Numbered from the stretch's first letter, positions 1 through 8,114 are shown. The stretch: DNA of 10,331 nt from an uncultured Lachnospiraceae bacterium (GCA_905200565.1 CAJKKX010000040.1:1-10331); one strand, 5' to 3'. Notes: generated from the letters alone by a model not told the origin. Made by a program: numbers and translations.

Positions 1-160
1 TTTCCGTCTCTGTTTCCGACGCCGTTTCTGCTTCTGTCCCGCTCTCTGTCTGTATCTCTGTCTTTGCCTCTGTTTCGCTTCCCGCGCCATTTCCACATGC
101 CGTTATCATGCAGCCTGTGACTGCCAGCGCCATGACTGCCATCATCCATTTTCTTTTCAT
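1..160 (-). CDS. N-terminal part of a secreted lipoprotein (runs off the window)
   Basis: An open frame of 53 codons starts with ATG at 160 and continues past base 1 without a stop. It opens with a lipoprotein signal peptide: basic MKRK, a hydrophobic stretch, then the lipobox I-T-A-C at residues 19-22, followed by Gly-Asn-Gly. A second possible lipobox, V-T-G-C, ends at Cys17, but Cys22 gives the more usual length and context. The mature part begins with a low-complexity Glu/Thr/Ser-rich linker typical of lipoproteins that hold a domain away from the membrane. The Shine-Dalgarno AGGAGG (176-171) overlaps the stop of the preceding gene and lies 10 bases from the ATG. The catalytic or binding domain is outside the window, so its function is unknown. 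Its position next to an MBOAT/DHHW pair suggests a partner in surface acylation, which is inference only. Confidence 0.8.
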   Translation of the reverse strand, partial: MKRKWMMAVMALAVTGCMITACGNGAGSETEAKTEIQTESGTEAETASETETE

Positions 161-170
161 TTTTCTTTTT

Positions 171-177
171 CCTCCTA
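171..177 (-). promoter_or_regulatory. Shine-Dalgarno of the lipoprotein gene overlapping the DHHW stop codon
   Basis: The same TAGGAGG arrangement recurs. TAG ends the DHHW gene and AGGAGG serves the lipoprotein ATG at 160, 10 bases further on. This site decides the lipoprotein start and argues that MBOAT, DHHW and lipoprotein form one coupled unit. Confidence 0.8.
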
Positions 178-1560
178 CAAAATATCTGCGTAAATTTTGT
201 GCCATTTCCCGTCCTTTTGGACAAGAATGGCTACGTTTTCCATTCCCTGTCTCCATCTTTCCGTCAAATACAATACAAACCCGCTGTCCCTGCGCTCTCC
301 TTCTACAGAAAGGCTCGCTGGAAATGCCTCATATCTGTTTCCGTTTACCTCTATGCAGATGCGGGAATCCACTTCCAGAAACTCCTCATCAATGACGCCG
401 CTCAGCTTTACATAACCGCCCTGCTGTTCCGCCTGGAGCGCCGTCACTTCCGCCGCATCCTCCACGGCATCTCCCTCCGGAAGCATCAACGAAGCCGCCA
501 TCTGCGGCGGATTTTCAGCCATTTCCTGCAGGAACCGTTCTGCCCTTTCCACGATTACCGTATCTGCCTGATGTTCCGTAAGATCTTCCATCCGGTACGG
601 AATCCCTCTGGAAAAGTAAGCGTTCGCATATTGATTCGCCAAAAATGGAAGCAGCGTATTTCCAAAAGAATCCCGGTACATGACCAGACTCCCCTCCGCC
701 GAAGGGTTTACCGTAGTAATTCTGGGGTCAAAATTACTCTCCACCTCTCCCACATAAGCAAACACATGGGTATCGTCATAATAAATCTCTTCCTCCGGGG
801 TCAATGCCAGCGGATAAGCCATCTCATCCAAATCTCCCGTAAAATCCGTTCTGACCTCGCCTGGCGCTTCCGCAAACGGCAGATGCTCCTTTCCAAGCTC
901 CGTCAAAAGCGCATCCGCAGCCAGCGCCGCCCCCTTATTGTTCCAATGGGAATCCCGCTTATGATACAGAACCTCCTCCTGCTCCGAAAACATCTGATAA
1001 AGATTCACATAATGAACGCCCTCCCGCTCAAGCCACGGCTCGATGCGTTTCAGGTTCTTTTCCCCCGACACTTTCAAACCTGCATAATAAGGCATATGCT
1101 CCCCGTACAGGCTGTTCTTATTCGGCGCAATCGTAAACAGAAAATCCGCCCCCTGACGCTTTGTATCCTCCTGCATCATCGCCAGAGAATGCGCCACATT
1201 AAACAATGCTCTTTCGCTCATCGGCTCCATTCCCAGATAATCATCCAGCGAATCCCGATAATAAAGCCATCCTTCTGTGCCCTGTATCACGCTGTCCACC
1301 GCCGAAACGCCAAAGATTTTTCCCTGAATCAGAGCATTGGCCGTTACCAGCTCCTGCCGGAATCCAAAATGATCCTGAAACCAACTGCCTGCGTCGGAAA
1401 GGAAATTCAGATTCCACCCTTCCTCATCCCTTAATACGGGCGCTTTGGCACGCGTCCGGTTCTCCGAAACATCCCCGCGCTCCCCAACCGCCATACCTGC
1501 AAGGGGAATCAGGCAGACAGCGAAAAAGAGGGCTGTATAAATCGTATATTTTTTCTTCAT
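175..1560 (-). CDS. DHHW-family / AlgX-AlgJ-like extracytoplasmic acetylation protein
   Basis: 461 residues. An N-terminal signal-anchor segment (about residues 5-25) places the rest outside the membrane. The visible motifs match the AlgX/AlgJ-like SGNH fold: G-W-L-Y-Y at 97-101, D-S-H-W-N at 203-207 and Y-R-D-S-F-G at 295-300. By analogy with AlgX, the catalytic set would be Asp203, His205 and Ser298, and all three are present. Members of this family accept or transfer acyl groups that an MBOAT partner passes across the membrane, usually onto a surface polysaccharide. The partner lies immediately upstream, 12 bases away. The start is fixed by AGGAGG 8 bases before the ATG, and that Shine-Dalgarno shares bases with the upstream stop codon. 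The C-terminal 100 or so residues form an extra domain I do not recognise. The acyl group and the acceptor cannot be read from sequence. Confidence 0.85.
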   Translation of the reverse strand: MKKKYTIYTALFFAVCLIPLAGMAVGERGDVSENRTRAKAPVLRDEEGWNLNFLSDAGSWFQDHFGFRQELVTANALIQGKIFGVSAVDSVIQGTEGWLYYRDSLDDYLGMEPMSERALFNVAHSLAMMQEDTKRQGADFLFTIAPNKNSLYGEHMPYYAGLKVSGEKNLKRIEPWLEREGVHYVNLYQMFSEQEEVLYHKRDSHWNNKGAALAADALLTELGKEHLPFAEAPGEVRTDFTGDLDEMAYPLALTPEEEIYYDDTHVFAYVGEVESNFDPRITTVNPSAEGSLVMYRDSFGNTLLPFLANQYANAYFSRGIPYRMEDLTEHQADTVIVERAERFLQEMAENPPQMAASLMLPEGDAVEDAAEVTALQAEQQGGYVKLSGVIDEEFLEVDSRICIEVNGNRYEAFPASLSVEGERRDSGFVLYLTERWRQGMENVAILVQKDGKWHKIYADIL

Positions 1561-1568
1561 TCCGCCGT

Positions 1569-1575
1569 CCTCCTA
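1569..1575 (-). promoter_or_regulatory. Shine-Dalgarno of the DHHW gene overlapping the MBOAT stop codon
   Basis: The minus strand reads TAGGAGG here. TAG is the in-frame stop of the MBOAT gene, and AGGAGG is a full-strength ribosome binding site 8 bases upstream of the DHHW ATG at 1560. A ribosome ending one gene therefore sits on the initiation signal of the next, which supports translational coupling of the two acylation proteins. Confidence 0.85.
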
Positions 1576-2967
1576 AAACCTGAAATAAATGAAAGGATTA
1601 TAGGAGCCGCCTGCCAGATTCAGCATACACAGAACCAGTCCTGCCATACTGCACACATAAGCAAAGGTCTCGTAGCCTTTCCACCTTTTCCATGTTTCAC
1701 AAACCGGAAAGGACGCCAGACATGCCGCAGCAAAAGTCACGATGTACAGCGGCGTAAGCTGCTGTAGACAAAGGCTGAGAGAAAAATTCCCCTCAGGAAG
1801 CCCCGTAAACATATTTTTCACCCATAAAATTCCCTGCTTCATCGTATCCGCGCGGAAAAATACAAAGCCAATGCACACCACCAGAATTGTATAAACATGC
1901 AGAAACGCCTGCTTCACTTTTCCGCCCTTCTCATGAAGCCAGGGCATGAACTCCTCCAGCATCAGAAAACATCCATGATACACGCCCCAGAACAGGAACG
2001 TCACGTTCGCCCCATGCCATATGCCGGTACACAAGAATACAAAAAACTTGTTGATGCAGGTGCGCACTTTCCCTTTCCGGTTTCCTCCCAGTGGAATATA
2101 AAGATACTCCTGAAACCAACTGGAGAGGGAAATATGCCATCTCCGCCAGAACTCCCGGATGTTGCACGAACTGTAAGGATAATGAAAATTCTCTTTAAAG
2201 TGAAAACCGAACATCCATCCCAGGCCGATCGCCATATCACTGTAGCCACTGAAATCAAAATAGATTTGAAGCAGGTAAGACAAGGCTCCAAGCCATGCGG
2301 ACGCCATACCGACGCTTCCGGCCTCCATGCCAAAAAGAGCGTCCGCGCCCACCGCCATCACATTGGCAATCAACACCTTTTTCGAAAGTCCGGCGATAAA
2401 ACGCCGGATTCCCTTCGCAATCCCCTCTGCCGTCTGTTCCCGGTTTTCGATCTCCAGCTCCACATCATGATATTTTACGATCGGTCCTGCAATCAACTGT
2501 GGGAAAAAGGATATGTAAAGCAGAACCTTTCCAAAATTCTTCTGGGGAGGGTTCACTCCCCGGTACACATCAATTACGTAAGACATCGCCTGGAATGTGA
2601 AAAAGGAAATGCCAATCGGCAGACGTATCTGCGGTACGGGAATCGCCGTTCCCGCAAGAGCATTCACAGTCTCCGTCAAAAATCCCGCATACTTAAATAC
2701 CACCAGAAACGCCAGGTTCATAAGCACCGACAAAATCAACAGCGCTTTCCTTTTTCCCCGAAAACGGCTCATCCCCAGCGCACACAGATAATTCAGGAAT
2801 GCGGAAATCATCATGACAAACACATAAACTGGCTCGCCATAGGCGTAGCAGACCAGACTCGCCGCCAGCAGCATAACATTTTTCGCCCTGGTTCCGGGCA
2901 GAAGCAAATGTCCTAAAAATACCACGGGCAAAAAGACACATAAAAATACAAGAGAACTAAATACCAT
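1573..2967 (-). CDS. MBOAT-family membrane O-acyltransferase (AlgI-like)
   Basis: 464 residues with many hydrophobic segments from residue 3 to the C terminus, consistent with a polytopic membrane protein. Hallmarks of the AlgI/DltB branch of MBOAT are clear: P-I-G-I-S-F-F-T-F-Q at 117-126, Y-F-D-F-S-G-Y-S-D-M-A at 236-246, F-W-R-R-W-H-I-S at 273-280, and G-I-W-H-G-A-N at 315-321, where His318 is the expected catalytic histidine. The C terminus N-P-F-I-Y-F-R-F is typical of Firmicutes AlgI-like proteins. In this family a cytoplasmic acyl donor is used to move an acyl group across the membrane for O-acylation of an extracellular polymer. The start is supported by GGAGG 6 bases before the ATG. 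It lies 19 bases after the wall-repeat protein gene and 12 bases before the DHHW gene, so it is probably co-translated with its partner. The substrate is unknown. DltB is less likely because no dltA, dltC or dltD-like gene is visible beside it. Confidence 0.93.
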   Translation of the reverse strand: MVFSSLVFLCVFLPVVFLGHLLLPGTRAKNVMLLAASLVCYAYGEPVYVFVMMISAFLNYLCALGMSRFRGKRKALLILSVLMNLAFLVVFKYAGFLTETVNALAGTAIPVPQIRLPIGISFFTFQAMSYVIDVYRGVNPPQKNFGKVLLYISFFPQLIAGPIVKYHDVELEIENREQTAEGIAKGIRRFIAGLSKKVLIANVMAVGADALFGMEAGSVGMASAWLGALSYLLQIYFDFSGYSDMAIGLGWMFGFHFKENFHYPYSSCNIREFWRRWHISLSSWFQEYLYIPLGGNRKGKVRTCINKFFVFLCTGIWHGANVTFLFWGVYHGCFLMLEEFMPWLHEKGGKVKQAFLHVYTILVVCIGFVFFRADTMKQGILWVKNMFTGLPEGNFSLSLCLQQLTPLYIVTFAAACLASFPVCETWKRWKGYETFAYVCSMAGLVLCMLNLAGGSYNPFIYFRF

Positions 2968-2986
2968 GCCAGACCTCCGCTATCGC

Positions 2987-3631
2987 TTAATCACGATTCC
3001 CGGTCACGTGCCACACGATTTCTTTTTCGCCATAGCGAAACGTATACACGGTAAAGTTCCGGTAGGCCAGGATTCCGTCATCCCCGGACTGACCTTCCCA
3101 TGTCATACAGCTTGCCATATAGTCTGCGGAATCCGGTTCGCCGATCAGTTTCTTTAATTCCGCCACATCCGTTCCCTGTACGCTGGATTTCTGCAAAAGC
3201 TCTGTCTTTCCCGTATCCTTCTTTCCATCCACGCCAAATGCGTACAATTTTCCGTCAACCGCCCAGATACCCGTATACGCTTTTCCTTCTTTTCCCAGAT
3301 AATATTTTTTCTGATACCAGCAGCTTTTCTGCATCTGCGCTTTGGCATTAAAACAATAGATGTTTCCCTTGATCTTTTTTACTCCCGTGCAGGCCGCGCC
3401 GTTTTTTCCAAAGTAGTATCTCTGTGTCTTTCCTTTGGCTTTTACATTGACCCACTTGTTCTTGACCTTTTTTCCTTTCTTGTAATAGAAGTATTTCTTT
3501 TTCTCCTTCACCAGACCGCTTTTCTTTTTTGACGCCGCCTGAACCTGCGTGGTTTCAGGAACGATTCCCGCAGATGTCTGGAAACAGAACACGAACGCCA
3601 TCGCCAGAATGCAGACCTTTATTTTCTTCAT
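2987..3631 (-). CDS. Secreted lysine-rich protein with cell-wall-binding-type repeats
   Basis: 214 residues. A signal peptide is clear: basic MKKIK, hydrophobic core 6-20, and a V-Q-A-A-S cleavage region near 30-34. Residues about 44-142 carry tandem aromatic/glycine repeats resembling choline- or glucan-binding-type cell-wall repeats, for example R-Y-Y-F-G-K-N-G-A at 71-79 and K-Y-Y-L-G-K-E-G-K at 109-117, each followed by T-G and a strand such as G-K-L-Y-A-F. The C-terminal part (about 152-214) looks like a separate small domain, with L-K-K-L-I-G-E-P at 159-166 and a D-G-x-L-A-Y-x-x-F-T-V-Y-T pattern. I recognise that style from secreted Lachnospiraceae proteins but cannot name a function. 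The many lysines in the repeat part would favour binding an anionic wall polymer. AAAGGTG precedes the ATG by about 7 bases. The gene lies 19 bases after the transglutaminase gene and 19 before the MBOAT gene. Confidence 0.75.
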   Translation of the reverse strand: MKKIKVCILAMAFVFCFQTSAGIVPETTQVQAASKKKSGLVKEKKKYFYYKKGKKVKNKWVNVKAKGKTQRYYFGKNGAACTGVKKIKGNIYCFNAKAQMQKSCWYQKKYYLGKEGKAYTGIWAVDGKLYAFGVDGKKDTGKTELLQKSSVQGTDVAELKKLIGEPDSADYMASCMTWEGQSGDDGILAYRNFTVYTFRYGEKEIVWHVTGNRD

Positions 3632-3650
3632 AACTCTTCACCTTTCTTCC

Positions 3651-4217
3651 TTAGAACTTCACATTTACCGTTTTACTCTTTTTGTAGGCGCTCTTCATAC
3701 TCTTAACGCTCTTCATAAAATATTTCCCTTTACTTCCGGCGGCAAACTTATCCATATTTGCATCAAACACATACCAGACCTTTCCCACCCGAATCTCACA
3801 CCACGCATGGGGCTGCCATCTGGATTTCTGAAAGCCATTGGTCGTTCCGATACAGATTCTCACTGGAAGGTCTGTCGCTTTCTTTGCCAGAAAAGCATAC
3901 AGCGCCGCATAATGATAACAGCTTCCTTCCTTTTTCTTTATCATCTCTGCGGCATAGGTTTTTTCCCATCCTTTTTTCGCCGTAAATCCCATGACACGGG
4001 CATAGCCATAATTTTTCTCCACATACTGAAACAGGTTTTTCAACTGCTTTTTCTGGTTCTTTTCTTTTTTTACCGCTTTCTTCACGAGCTTTTCTGCTGA
4101 CTTCTCCAGACTGCTCTTCGCAGCGTCTGCCGGCAGTACCGCCGATGCCGCGCCGCTTACCGCCATCACTCCCGCAAGCGCCAGAGCCGTCGCTCTGTTT
4201 TTCATCTTTCCCTGCAT
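3651..4217 (-). CDS. Secreted transglutaminase-like (papain-fold) protein
   Basis: 188 residues from the chosen start. A longer in-frame start at 4283 would overlap prfB and give an odd cytoplasmic leader. The ATG at 4217 has AAAGGAG 6 bases upstream and opens directly with a signal peptide (M-K-N-R at 5-8, an Ala-rich core, and A-S-A or A-D-A cleavage near 26-32). An ATG at 4205 is also possible. The catalytic triad of the transglutaminase-like superfamily is intact: Cys100 in G-S-C-Y-H-Y, His137 in Q-P-H-A-W, and Asp152 in V-F-D-A-N. The region before Cys100 is lysine-rich and probably helical. Small secreted members can act as proteases, cross-linkers or amidases, so the reaction cannot be assigned. 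The gene follows prfB by 17 bases and shares its strongly basic character with the next secreted protein, suggesting both work in the wall. Confidence 0.82.
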   Translation of the reverse strand: MQGKMKNRATALALAGVMAVSGAASAVLPADAAKSSLEKSAEKLVKKAVKKEKNQKKQLKNLFQYVEKNYGYARVMGFTAKKGWEKTYAAEMIKKKEGSCYHYAALYAFLAKKATDLPVRICIGTTNGFQKSRWQPHAWCEIRVGKVWYVFDANMDKFAAGSKGKYFMKSVKSMKSAYKKSKTVNVKF

Positions 4218-4234
4218 CTTCTTCTCCTTTCTCT

Positions 4235-5372
4235 TTACTCCAGGTTTCCGGTATCCCCGGAACTTTCTCCCAATGTAATCCATTTCAGGTAAGCATTCAT
4301 AAACAGGTCGATGCTTCCATCCAGAACGCTGTCCACATTTCCCGTCTCCGCACCTGTTCTGTGATCCTTTACCATCGTATACGGCTGTAAAACATAGGAA
4401 CGAATCTGGTTCCCCCAGCCGATTTCTTTGACTTCTCCCCGGATACCGGACACTTTCTCCGCATTTTCCTGCTGTTTTAAAAGGTACAGCTTTGCTTTCA
4501 GCATCTGCATCGCCTTATCCTTATTCTGAAACTGAGAACGTTCATTCTGGCACTGCACCACGATATTCGTCGGGATATGCGTAATGCGGATTGCGGAAGA
4601 AGTCTTATTGATGTGCTGTCCTCCGGCTCCGCTGGAACGGTACGTGTCAATGCGCAGATCCTCGTCACGGATTTCGATATCCAGGTCTTCCTCTATGTCC
4701 GGCATCACATCACAGGATACAAAGGAGGTCTGACGCTTTCCTGCCGCATTAAAGGGAGAAATGCGCACCAGGCGGTGCACGCCCTTCTCCGATTTCAGAT
4801 AACCATAGGCATTCTCGCCATTGACCTGAAAGGTTACCGACTTAATCCCGGCCTCATCGCCATCCAGATAATCCAGTACCTCTACTGCGTATCCTTTTTT
4901 ATCCGCCCAGCGGCAGAACATACGGTAGAGCATTCCGGCCCAGTCGCAGGACTCCGTCCCTCCCGCTCCTGCATGGAGCGTGACGATGGCATTGTCCTTA
5001 TCATACTCGCCGGAAAGCAGAGTCTTAATCCGGATATTCTCATACGTATCGATAAAGCGTTCCAGCTCCCCCTGGATTTCCGGTATCAGGGAGGCGTCAT
5101 TTTCCTCATCCGCCATCTCGATCAGCGTCTCGATCTCCTCATGTAATTCCTTCAAAGTCTGATACGTTTCAATATCATTCTTCAAATCCTTCAGGTTCTT
5201 CATCGCCTCCTGGGATTCCTCCGGCTTATCCCAGAAGTCCGGCTCTTCCATTTTTCTTTCTAATTCCTGGATACGTTTCTCTTTATTCGCCAGGTCAAAG
5301 TGAATCCCTCACTTCCACTAATGGTTTTTCATACGTGTTCAACGTGTACTTGAACTGGTCTAATTCAACCAC
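4235..5372 (-). CDS. prfB: Peptide chain release factor 2, with programmed +1 frameshift
   Basis: RF2 reads UGA and UAA stop codons and triggers peptide release on the ribosome. The RF2-specific S-P-F motif falls at residues 205-207 and the catalytic G-G-Q at 250-252 of the frameshifted product, the same numbers as in the E. coli protein. The start is the GTG at 5372, preceded by GAAGGTG. It encodes 25 codons (V-V-E-L-D-Q-F-K, ending V-R-D-S-L) up to an in-frame TGA at 5297-5295. Skipping T5297 joins this to D-L-A-N-K-E-K-R and the rest, for about 378 residues in total. A caller that starts at the ATG at 5251 loses 40 residues. The C-terminal tail after W-I-T is about 12 residues long. Upstream is the secA terminator. 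Downstream, the transglutaminase gene begins 17 bases after the stop, so prfB probably heads the envelope operon. Confidence 0.96.
5294..5310 (-). promoter_or_regulatory. prfB programmed +1 frameshift site
   Basis: The minus strand shows an internal Shine-Dalgarno-like GAGGG (5310-5306), then CTT (5300-5298), the in-frame stop TGA (5297-5295) and C at 5294. This is the conserved RF2 arrangement: a Leu CUU codon slips +1 at a weak UGA-C stop when RF2 is scarce, giving autoregulation. The A of AGGG is 9 bases from the C of CUU, the same as in the E. coli site. The SD-like element is shorter than E. coli AGGGGG. Confidence 0.93.
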
Positions 5373-5409
5373 AGCTTCACCTTCTTTCTTTGATTTAAAA
5401 TTTATTTAC

Positions 5410-5436
5410 AAAAAGGCCGTTTTCAAAAAACGGCCT
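5410..5436 (-). terminator. Rho-independent terminator after secA
   Basis: A perfect 10-bp stem (AGGCCGTTTT paired with AAAACGGCCT, arms 5414-5423 and 5427-5436) closes a 3-base loop. On the minus strand it is followed by five T residues (5414-5410, the first shared with the stem) and an AT-rich stretch. It begins 15 bases after the secA stop and ends about 38 bases before the prfB start, so prfB transcription depends on read-through or a promoter overlapping this structure. Confidence 0.9.
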
Positions 5437-5450
5437 CCTGTTTCAAGTTT

Positions 5451-8009
5451 TTATTTCTTTCTTCCGCAGCACTGCTTATATTTCTTGCCGCTTCCGCATG
5501 GACAGGGATCGTTCGGGTATATTTTCTGCTCTGTGCGTTTCTTCGGCGCGTTCTGCAAGGAATCATCCTTATTCGTACCCGTCACCTTCGCTACTTCCTC
5601 TCTCTCGACCTTCTGCTCGATCTTTACACGATACAGAAGGCGCAGGGTATCTTCCTGAATCGCCACAGACATGGCGTCAAACATCTCATATCCGCTCATC
5701 TTAAACTCGACAAGAGGATCTCTCTGGCCGTATGCCTGCAATCCGATTCCCTGACGAAGCTGATCCATATCATCGATATGATCCATCCATTTTCTGTCGA
5801 TTACCTTCAGAAGAATCACGCGCTCCAGCTCACGAATCTGCTCCGCCTCCGGAAACTCTGCTTCCTTCGACTCATACAGTTTCACAGCCTGTTCCTTTAA
5901 GGACTGCTTCAGCTCGTTTTTCTTCATGTTTTCCTGCACGGAAATCTTCAGCGGAATAATTGGCGCCAGAAGGGAGTTCAGCTCCGGAATATTCCAGTCT
6001 GCGGTATTCTGATCATCGGAGATACACATATCTACCGTATTATCCACCGTATCGGCAATCATCTTCAAAATGGAATCCCGCATACTCTCGCCATCCAGAA
6101 CCCGCCGTCTCTCTTTATAGATAATCTCCCTCTGCTCGTTGTTTACCTGGTCGTATTCTAACAGATTCTTACGAATTCCGTAGTTGTTGCTCTCAATCTT
6201 CTTCTGTGCGTTTTCAATGGCTTTCGACAGCATCTTGTGCTCGATCTGCTCATTCTCCGCCACACCCAGAGACTTGAAAATCCCCATCAGACGTTCGGAA
6301 CCAAAGAGACGCATCAGGTCATCCTCCAGGGAAATATAGAATCTGGATTCTCCCGGATCACCCTGACGTCCGGAACGTCCACGGAGCTGATTGTCAATAC
6401 GTCTCGACTCATGGCGCTCTGTACCGATAATCTTCAGGCCGCCCGCTTCCTTCGCTTCCTCGTCCAGTTTAATATCCGTACCACGTCCCGCCATGTTCGT
6501 AGCGATCGTGACTGCGCCATGCTGTCCGGCCTGCGCTACAATCTCCGCCTCCAGCTCATGAAATTTCGCATTCAGTACCTTGTGCGGAATCCCCTGCCGC
6601 TTCAGCATACCGCTCAGAAGCTCAGACGTCTCAATGGTAATCGTACCCACCAGCACCGGCTGTCCCTTCTCATGGGCTTCTCTGATCGATTCCACAACGG
6701 CATTGAACTTTTCTTTCTTTGTCATATATACCGCATCATCCAGGTCTTTTCGAAGCACCGGCTTGTTGGTCGGAATCTCAATAACGTCCATTCCATAAAT
6801 ATCACGGAACTCCTTTTCCTCCGTGAGTGCCGTACCGGTCATACCGGACTTTTTGGTGTATTTGTTAAAGAAATTCTGGAACGTGATGGTCGCCAGCGTC
6901 TTGCTCTCTCTTTTAACCTTTACATGCTCCTTCGCTTCAATCGCCTGATGAAGCCCATCCGAATACCTTCTTCCCGGCATAATACGTCCGGTAAATTCAT
7001 CCACGATCAATACCTGGTCTTCTTTCACCACATAATCCTGATCTCTGTGCATCAGGCTGTGCGCCCGCAGCGCCAGATTCACATTATGCTGAATCTCCAG
7101 GTTTTCCGGGTCGGCCAGATTGTCAATCTGGAAGAATTTTTCCACCTTTTTGATTCCCTGCTCGGTCAGGTTTACGACCTTATCCTTTTCGTTCACCACA
7201 TAATCCCCGGTTTCGGTAATCTCTTCTCCCATGATGGCAGACATCTTCGTGACTTCGCCGCTGGCTTCTCCCCGTTCCAACTGTCTGGCCAGAATGTCGC
7301 AAACCTCGTAAAGCTTCGTGGACTTTCCGCTCTGTCCGGAAATGATTAACGGCGTCCGCGCCTCATCGATCAGAATCGAGTCGATCTCATCGATGATTGC
7401 ATAATGCAGTTCCCGCTGCACAAGCTGTTCTTTATAAATGACCATGTTATCACGCAGATAATCAAAGCCCAGCTCATTGTTCGTCACATAAGTAATGTCA
7501 CACGCGTACTGCGCCCGGCGCTCGTCATTGTCCATCTCATTTAAAACGCATCCCACCGTCAGCCCCAGAAACTCATGTACTTTTCCCATCCACTGTGCGT
7601 CACGGTGCGCCAGATAATCATTTACGGTAACGATATGCACGCCCTTTCCCTCCAGGGCATTCAGATATGCTGGAAGGGTAGATACCAGGGTCTTACCTTC
7701 TCCCGTTCTCATTTCCGCAATACGTCCCTGATGAAGGATGATACCGCCGATCAACTGTACGCGGTAATGCTCCATATCCAGCACACGTCTCGCCGCCTCG
7801 CGCACCGTAGCAAATGCCTCCGGCAGAAGGTCGTCCAGTGTTTCTCCTTCCTCCAGCCTCTTTTTATATTGTCTGGTCTTGTCCTTAAGTTCTTCATCCG
7901 ACAAAGCCTGCATGGTCGGTCTCAAGCTTTCAATTTTATCTACAAGAGGTCTGATCATTTTTACCTCTCTCTCGCTGTGAGTACCGAATACTTTCTGAAT
8001 CAAATTCAT
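5451..8009 (-). CDS. secA: Protein translocase ATPase subunit SecA
   Basis: 852 residues, close to Gram-positive SecA lengths. SecA is the cytoplasmic motor that binds preproteins and drives them through SecYEG using ATP. Visible landmarks are Walker A R-T-G-E-G-K-T at 101-107, the DEAD-like D-E-I-D at 207-210 followed by [10 protein letters not shown], the M-A-G-R-G-T-D motif, the [11 protein letters not shown] helicase motif, and a C-terminal zinc-binding SEC-C tail, C-P-C-G-S-G with C-C at 836-848. AGGAG stands 7 bases before the ATG. The gene has its own likely promoter upstream and a strong terminator downstream. The secreted envelope proteins encoded just beyond prfB would be Sec clients. 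I see no truncation or frameshift. Confidence 0.98.
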   Translation of the reverse strand: MNLIQKVFGTHSEREVKMIRPLVDKIESLRPTMQALSDEELKDKTRQYKKRLEEGETLDDLLPEAFATVREAARRVLDMEHYRVQLIGGIILHQGRIAEMRTGEGKTLVSTLPAYLNALEGKGVHIVTVNDYLAHRDAQWMGKVHEFLGLTVGCVLNEMDNDERRAQYACDITYVTNNELGFDYLRDNMVIYKEQLVQRELHYAIIDEIDSILIDEARTPLIISGQSGKSTKLYEVCDILARQLERGEASGEVTKMSAIMGEEITETGDYVVNEKDKVVNLTEQGIKKVEKFFQIDNLADPENLEIQHNVNLALRAHSLMHRDQDYVVKEDQVLIVDEFTGRIMPGRRYSDGLHQAIEAKEHVKVKRESKTLATITFQNFFNKYTKKSGMTGTALTEEKEFRDIYGMDVIEIPTNKPVLRKDLDDAVYMTKKEKFNAVVESIREAHEKGQPVLVGTITIETSELLSGMLKRQGIPHKVLNAKFHELEAEIVAQAGQHGAVTIATNMAGRGTDIKLDEEAKEAGGLKIIGTERHESRRIDNQLRGRSGRQGDPGESRFYISLEDDLMRLFGSERLMGIFKSLGVAENEQIEHKMLSKAIENAQKKIESNNYGIRKNLLEYDQVNNEQREIIYKERRRVLDGESMRDSILKMIADTVDNTVDMCISDDQNTADWNIPELNSLLAPIIPLKISVQENMKKNELKQSLKEQAVKLYESKEAEFPEAEQIRELERVILLKVIDRKWMDHIDDMDQLRQGIGLQAYGQRDPLVEFKMSGYEMFDAMSVAIQEDTLRLLYRVKIEQKVEREEVAKVTGTNKDDSLQNAPKKRTEQKIYPNDPCPCGSGKKYKQCCGRKK

Positions 8010-8054
8010 CTCTTTTCTCCTATACTATCATCTGTTTCAAACAAACTATCTTAT

Positions 8055-8083
8055 ATTCTACCACTTTCCCCTTAAATAAACAA
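8055..8083 (-). promoter_or_regulatory. Probable secA promoter
   Basis: The minus strand reads TTGTTT (8083-8078), a 17-base spacer, then TAGAAT (8060-8055). The -10 matches the vegetative consensus at 5 of 6 positions, while the -35 matches only its first three bases. The predicted transcript starts near 8048 and gives a leader of about 40 bases. It follows directly after the hpf terminator. Confidence 0.6.
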
Positions 8084-8114
8084 TAAAATTTTTATGAATA
8101 AGCTATGAACACGT

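Noticed and set aside
199..1434. Long plus-strand open frame of 411 codons opposite the DHHW gene
   Set aside because: It is antisense to a gene with clear family motifs and lacks a recognisable domain. Its Arg/His/Ile-rich composition is typical of a mirror frame.
1897..2916. Plus-strand open frame of 339 codons opposite the MBOAT gene
   Set aside because: It mirrors a strongly conserved membrane protein and has no membrane segments or motifs of its own.
4218..4283. Longer start for the transglutaminase-like gene at 4283
   Set aside because: It would overlap prfB by about 49 bases and put a charged leader before the signal peptide. The ATG at 4217 has AAAGGAG at ideal spacing.
6237..7349. 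Plus-strand open frame of 370 codons inside secA
   Set aside because: The opposite strand is unmistakable SecA, and the plus-strand product has no recognisable features.
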